IMG/VR virus record: IMGVR_UViG_3300006920_000306
Span: 1-21,481 of that record
Source of the DNA: a virus
Reading direction: 5' to 3' (one strand)
Length of the DNA: 21,481 bases
Positions 19,677-21,481 of this stretch are shown piece after piece. How positions within the stretch are numbered: position 1 is the first letter of the stretch; every line of letters begins with the position of its first letter. The notes below the pieces were generated by a model, which did not search any database, was not told the origin of the DNA, and saw only the letters and a list, made by a program, of their open reading frames with translations. The position numbers and the translations under genes were made by a program.

Positions 19677-19941
19677 AACACAAAAGCAACTTGTAGTTCT
19701 TGAAGCAATGGACTACAACAATGAGTACATCGCAAAGCGACTTGGGTATTGTTCGGGTTATATTGCTGGCCTCAAATCTTCAAACAAGATCTCAAACAAA
19801 TTCCGCAAGAAGTTTGAGCAAGAGTTTAGTTTTGAACTGCAGAGCATTTCCAATATGCGCAAGGAGAACCAAGAACTCAAGCGACAGGTACAAGAGTACA
19901 AGAATCGCCTGATCCAAATCACGCAGGTTGCTGTAGGATAA
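19666..19941 (+). CDS. Small helix-turn-helix plus coiled-coil protein, probable early regulator
   Basis: I choose ATG 19666 (MRNKTQKQLVVLEAMDYNNE...), with leader CAAACAACAACAACG; the frame is open further upstream inside the previous gene. Residues about 8-40 look like a helix-turn-helix (QLVVLEAMDYNNEYIAKRLG, then YCSGYIAGLKSSNKIS). They are followed by a coiled coil (SNMRKENQELKRQVQEYKNR) that would allow dimerisation. The 91-residue product is probably a DNA-binding regulator and a candidate ligand of the palindromic sites in this window, which is inference. The next gene overlaps by TAATG. Confidence 0.68.
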   Translation: MRNKTQKQLVVLEAMDYNNEYIAKRLGYCSGYIAGLKSSNKISNKFRKKFEQEFSFELQSISNMRKENQELKRQVQEYKNRLIQITQVAVG

Positions 19942-20078
19942 TGGATAACAACAAGAAGGGTACACGCAGGGCATTGAAGGAGAAAGACACAAGTTATAAT
20001 GCCCGATTTGTCCTGCGCTACCAAAAATACTTTGAAGATTTACCAAAAGAAAATGAAGAAGAACAAGGACTTTTTTGA
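19941..20078 (+). CDS. Early basic protein (45 residues), unknown
   Basis: The product starts MDNNKKGTRRALKEKDTSYN and continues ARFVLRYQKYFEDLPKENEE. The start overlaps the previous stop (TAATG). Basic first half, acidic second half. No family recognised. Confidence 0.6.
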   Translation: MDNNKKGTRRALKEKDTSYNARFVLRYQKYFEDLPKENEEEQGLF

Positions 20079-20175
20079 TAACATCATTGACCGAGCATTA
20101 AATGTGATTAAAGTGATTATATTTACCAATATCATCGTAATGATTATATCACAGATAATACAGGCAATGAACTAA
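20053..20175 (+). CDS. Small single-pass membrane protein (40 residues)
   Basis: The product starts MKKNKDFFDNIIDRALNVIK and continues with a hydrophobic helix VIIFTNIIVMIISQII near the C-terminus. It overlaps the previous gene by 26 nt in another frame, so it depends on the ATG at 20053. A membrane role, perhaps host-envelope related, is likely if it is expressed. Function unknown. Confidence 0.5.
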   Translation: MKKNKDFFDNIIDRALNVIKVIIFTNIIVMIISQIIQAMN

Positions 20176-20188
20176 AACCCTACCCACT

Positions 20189-20485
20189 ATGCGTATCAGT
20201 CGTAACACATTCATCACCTCCAACTTTAATGTTGAGTTTGCTGTCGGGGACACCGACTATGTAGCCACCTTTAAGCCAGTAGTTGATGAGGACTGGTACT
20301 TGGGGGATCGCTACGATGTTCGTCTATTCCTATCGGAGTATGACAACTATGACATTGGAAGCGTATCTGTAGAGATATACGAAAAGATATGGGATGAAAA
20401 ATTGAAGTGCTATCTGTTTGATTCAGAAAGAGTTATCAACTCCGAGTTAAAGAATAGCATTAACATAATCATAACCAAGCAGTAG
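20189..20485 (+). CDS. Early protein (98 residues), beta-rich, unknown
   Basis: The product starts MRISRNTFITSNFNVEFAVG and continues DTDYVATFKPVVDEDWYLGD, then YDVRLFLSEYDNYDIGSVSV. The alternating hydrophobic pattern indicates a beta-rich fold. It is acidic. It ends with TAG-AAA-TAG, a double amber, showing TAG can act as a stop in this genome. It has a short C-rich leader (CCTACCCACTATG). No family recognised. Confidence 0.7.
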   Translation: MRISRNTFITSNFNVEFAVGDTDYVATFKPVVDEDWYLGDRYDVRLFLSEYDNYDIGSVSVEIYEKIWDEKLKCYLFDSERVINSELKNSINIIITKQ

Positions 20486-20514
20486 AAATAGTTCCATATG
20501 ATACTGTTATTTAC

Positions 20515-20546
20515 TTGACTTTGCCCTGTAAACACCTGTAACTTTG
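20515..20546 (+). promoter_or_regulatory. Bacteroidota-type promoter for the 57-residue gene
   Basis: TTG (20515-20517), a 21-nt spacer and TAACTTTG (20539-20546), followed by CAAAC, match the -33/-7 pattern well. It is the best-formed promoter in the window and lies 16 nt before ATG 20563. Confidence 0.7.
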
Positions 20547-20562
20547 CAAACACACAAACACT

Positions 20563-20736
20563 ATGAACGACACTACAAGAGAACTTATTACCTACTATCA
20601 AGAGAGAGTCGCTGCTCTTGAGGCGGCCCTTAAAGCCGCCCAAGACGAGCGCGACTCCGCCAAAGCGGAACTCAACGATATGATAGAACGATCCACATTT
20701 CTCTACCACCAGACACAAAGAGAACTGTTTATTTGA
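20563..20736 (+). CDS. Small coiled-coil protein (57 residues)
   Basis: The product starts MNDTTRELITYYQERVAALE and continues AALKAAQDERDSAKAELNDM, a regular Ala/Glu/Lys-rich coiled coil, ending FLYHQTQRELFI. It has its own promoter and the leader CAAACACTATG. It is likely a dimeric or oligomeric helper protein. No family recognised. Confidence 0.7.
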   Translation: MNDTTRELITYYQERVAALEAALKAAQDERDSAKAELNDMIERSTFLYHQTQRELFI

Positions 20737-20858
20737 CAAAGGAGGTTTTGGGGATGCTGTACCCAAACCAAAACAAACTTAAAGCAACACTTTAACCAAC
20801 AGCAATAAAACTCTGAATATCAATCGCTTACGCTTTGAAAGATTGCAAGTTATTGTTA

Positions 20859-20875
20859 TTTAGAATGATTCTAAA
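20859..20875. promoter_or_regulatory. Operator-like palindrome TTTAGAAT-G-ATTCTAAA, copy 2
   Basis: A perfect 8-bp dyad with one central base lies about 40 bp before the recombinase gene. It differs from the copy at 14436-14452 only in the centre and shares its left flank. It is probably the target of one regulator. Confidence 0.55.
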
Positions 20876-20915
20876 ATAAATAAATCGTATATTTACTAAC
20901 AATTAAATTCAAAGT

Positions 20916-21431
20916 ATGACACATCATTTTAAAACAACCAACATCAAAGGGAAGCAGTACGTTGAGGTAAACGAGCGTATCAAATACTTCCGTAGTGCAA
21001 AGGAGTTTACTGGGTGGACACTCACCTCTGAACTCATCTCATTAGAGCCTGACTCTTGTGTAGTCCGTGCTGAAATCCGCAACGCTGAAGGTATGCTTAT
21101 CGCTACTGGTTTCGCTCAAGAGGATCGCACATCTTCGCACATCAACAAGACCTCCTATGTGGAGAACTGCGAAACATCTGCTTGGGGACGAGCATTGGCT
21201 AATCTTGCTATCGGTATTGATACATCTATCGCATCTTCGGATGAGGTTGCTATCGCTATTGCTAAACAGGAGTCATCACCCAAACAGCAAGATGGTGATG
21301 TATACCAACAAGCCATTGAGTATATCAAGGGTGCATCCGATAAGGCGAAAGCCTATGAGGCTGTCATCGCCAAGTATGGTACGCAATTTACAGAGAACCA
21401 AAAGAAGGGACTCAATAAGTTCGTCAAGTAA
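20916..21431 (+). CDS. Probable single-strand annealing recombinase (ERF/Sak-like)
   Basis: The 171-residue product has YVEVNERIKYFR near the start, TGWTLTSEL (about 32-40), a beta segment with VVRAEIRNAEGMLIATGFAQ (about 49-68) and HINKTSYVENCETSAWGRALANLAIGI split across about 75-101. The signature E-T-S-A-x-G-R-A-L-A and the preceding beta-hairpin are typical of a phage group of single-strand DNA annealing proteins that share the Rad52-like fold. The C-terminus (ASDKAKAYEAVIAKYG) is helical. It would act in recombination or replication. It follows the palindrome at 20859 and is coupled to the next gene by TAATG. Family assignment rests on motif likeness only. Confidence 0.62.
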   Translation: MTHHFKTTNIKGKQYVEVNERIKYFRSAKEFTGWTLTSELISLEPDSCVVRAEIRNAEGMLIATGFAQEDRTSSHINKTSYVENCETSAWGRALANLAIGIDTSIASSDEVAIAIAKQESSPKQQDGDVYQQAIEYIKGASDKAKAYEAVIAKYGTQFTENQKKGLNKFVK

Positions 21432-21481
21432 TGCAGTTCGCTGTTGACCTGCAGAACAAGACAGGTAAGTCCTATCTATCG
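21431..21481 (+). CDS. Start of a further early gene (partial)
   Basis: ATG 21431 overlaps the recombinase stop (TAATG) and the frame stays open to the window edge for 17 codons (MQFAVDLQNKTGKSYLS). The coupling makes it a likely replication or recombination partner. Too little is visible to name it. Confidence 0.6.
   Translation, partial: MQFAVDLQNKTGKSYLS

Noticed and set aside
3330-20485. Genome-wide TAG-to-Gln recoding
   Set aside because: TAG appears to be a true stop for the GroES-like gene and occurs twice in a row at the end of the 98-residue early gene; no other gene needs readthrough.

Overview
This window is part of a tailed (double-stranded DNA) bacteriophage genome, or a very similar prophage or metagenomic contig. 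The host is most likely a member of the Bacteroidota, probably a flavobacterium. Three observations support that host: several genes are preceded by the Bacteroidota-type -7 element TAnnTTTG; most gene starts lack a Shine-Dalgarno sequence and have A/C-rich leaders instead; and the portal, terminase, M15 peptidase and fibre proteins resemble those of Bacteroidota phages. No tRNA, rRNA, integrase or CRISPR array was seen. A relationship to crAss-like or neighbouring marine lineages is possible from the portal type but cannot be settled here.

Layout. From about 13.6 kb down to base 1 almost everything is on the minus strand and forms the late (virion, packaging, lysis) block. In transcription order it holds: an M15 endolysin coupled to a Cys-rich exported protein; a run of small basic proteins sharing an MKxKKY start; a GIY-YIG homing endonuclease wedged between two of these genes; a 54-residue gene; a 319-residue tail or fibre protein; two small unknowns; a tandem GroES-like protein; a small helical protein in the usual small-terminase position; the large terminase; the portal, followed in frame after one amber codon by a coiled-coil ORF; and then tail or adhesin proteins. 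The last of these is broken by a frameshift near base 197 and runs off the window. One plus-strand gene (9981-10607), a winged-helix regulator, sits inside this block and faces the 319-residue gene across a nearly symmetrical double promoter.

Bases 13604-14537 are a non-coding control region: three palindromic operators at 23-bp spacing beside the late promoter, several hairpins, a tandem repeat in a pyrimidine tract, and possibly the replication origin. From 14538 to the right edge lie about 24 tightly packed, small plus-strand early genes. Many start with ACTATG and many overlap by ATGA or TAATG. Most are of unknown function. Recognisable ones include an Api92/YubB ferredoxin-like protein, a DUF4241-like protein, a helix-turn-helix protein, two small membrane proteins and, last, a probable single-strand annealing recombinase.

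How it fits together (inference): the control region would separate early rightward genes (host takeover, regulation, recombination/replication) from late leftward genes. The operators and the internal winged-helix regulator are the best candidates for the timing switch. The most notable points are the endonuclease insertion that copied the end of its neighbour gene, the interrupted portal and tail genes, the terminase P-loop lacking its usual lysine, and the repeated regulatory sites.
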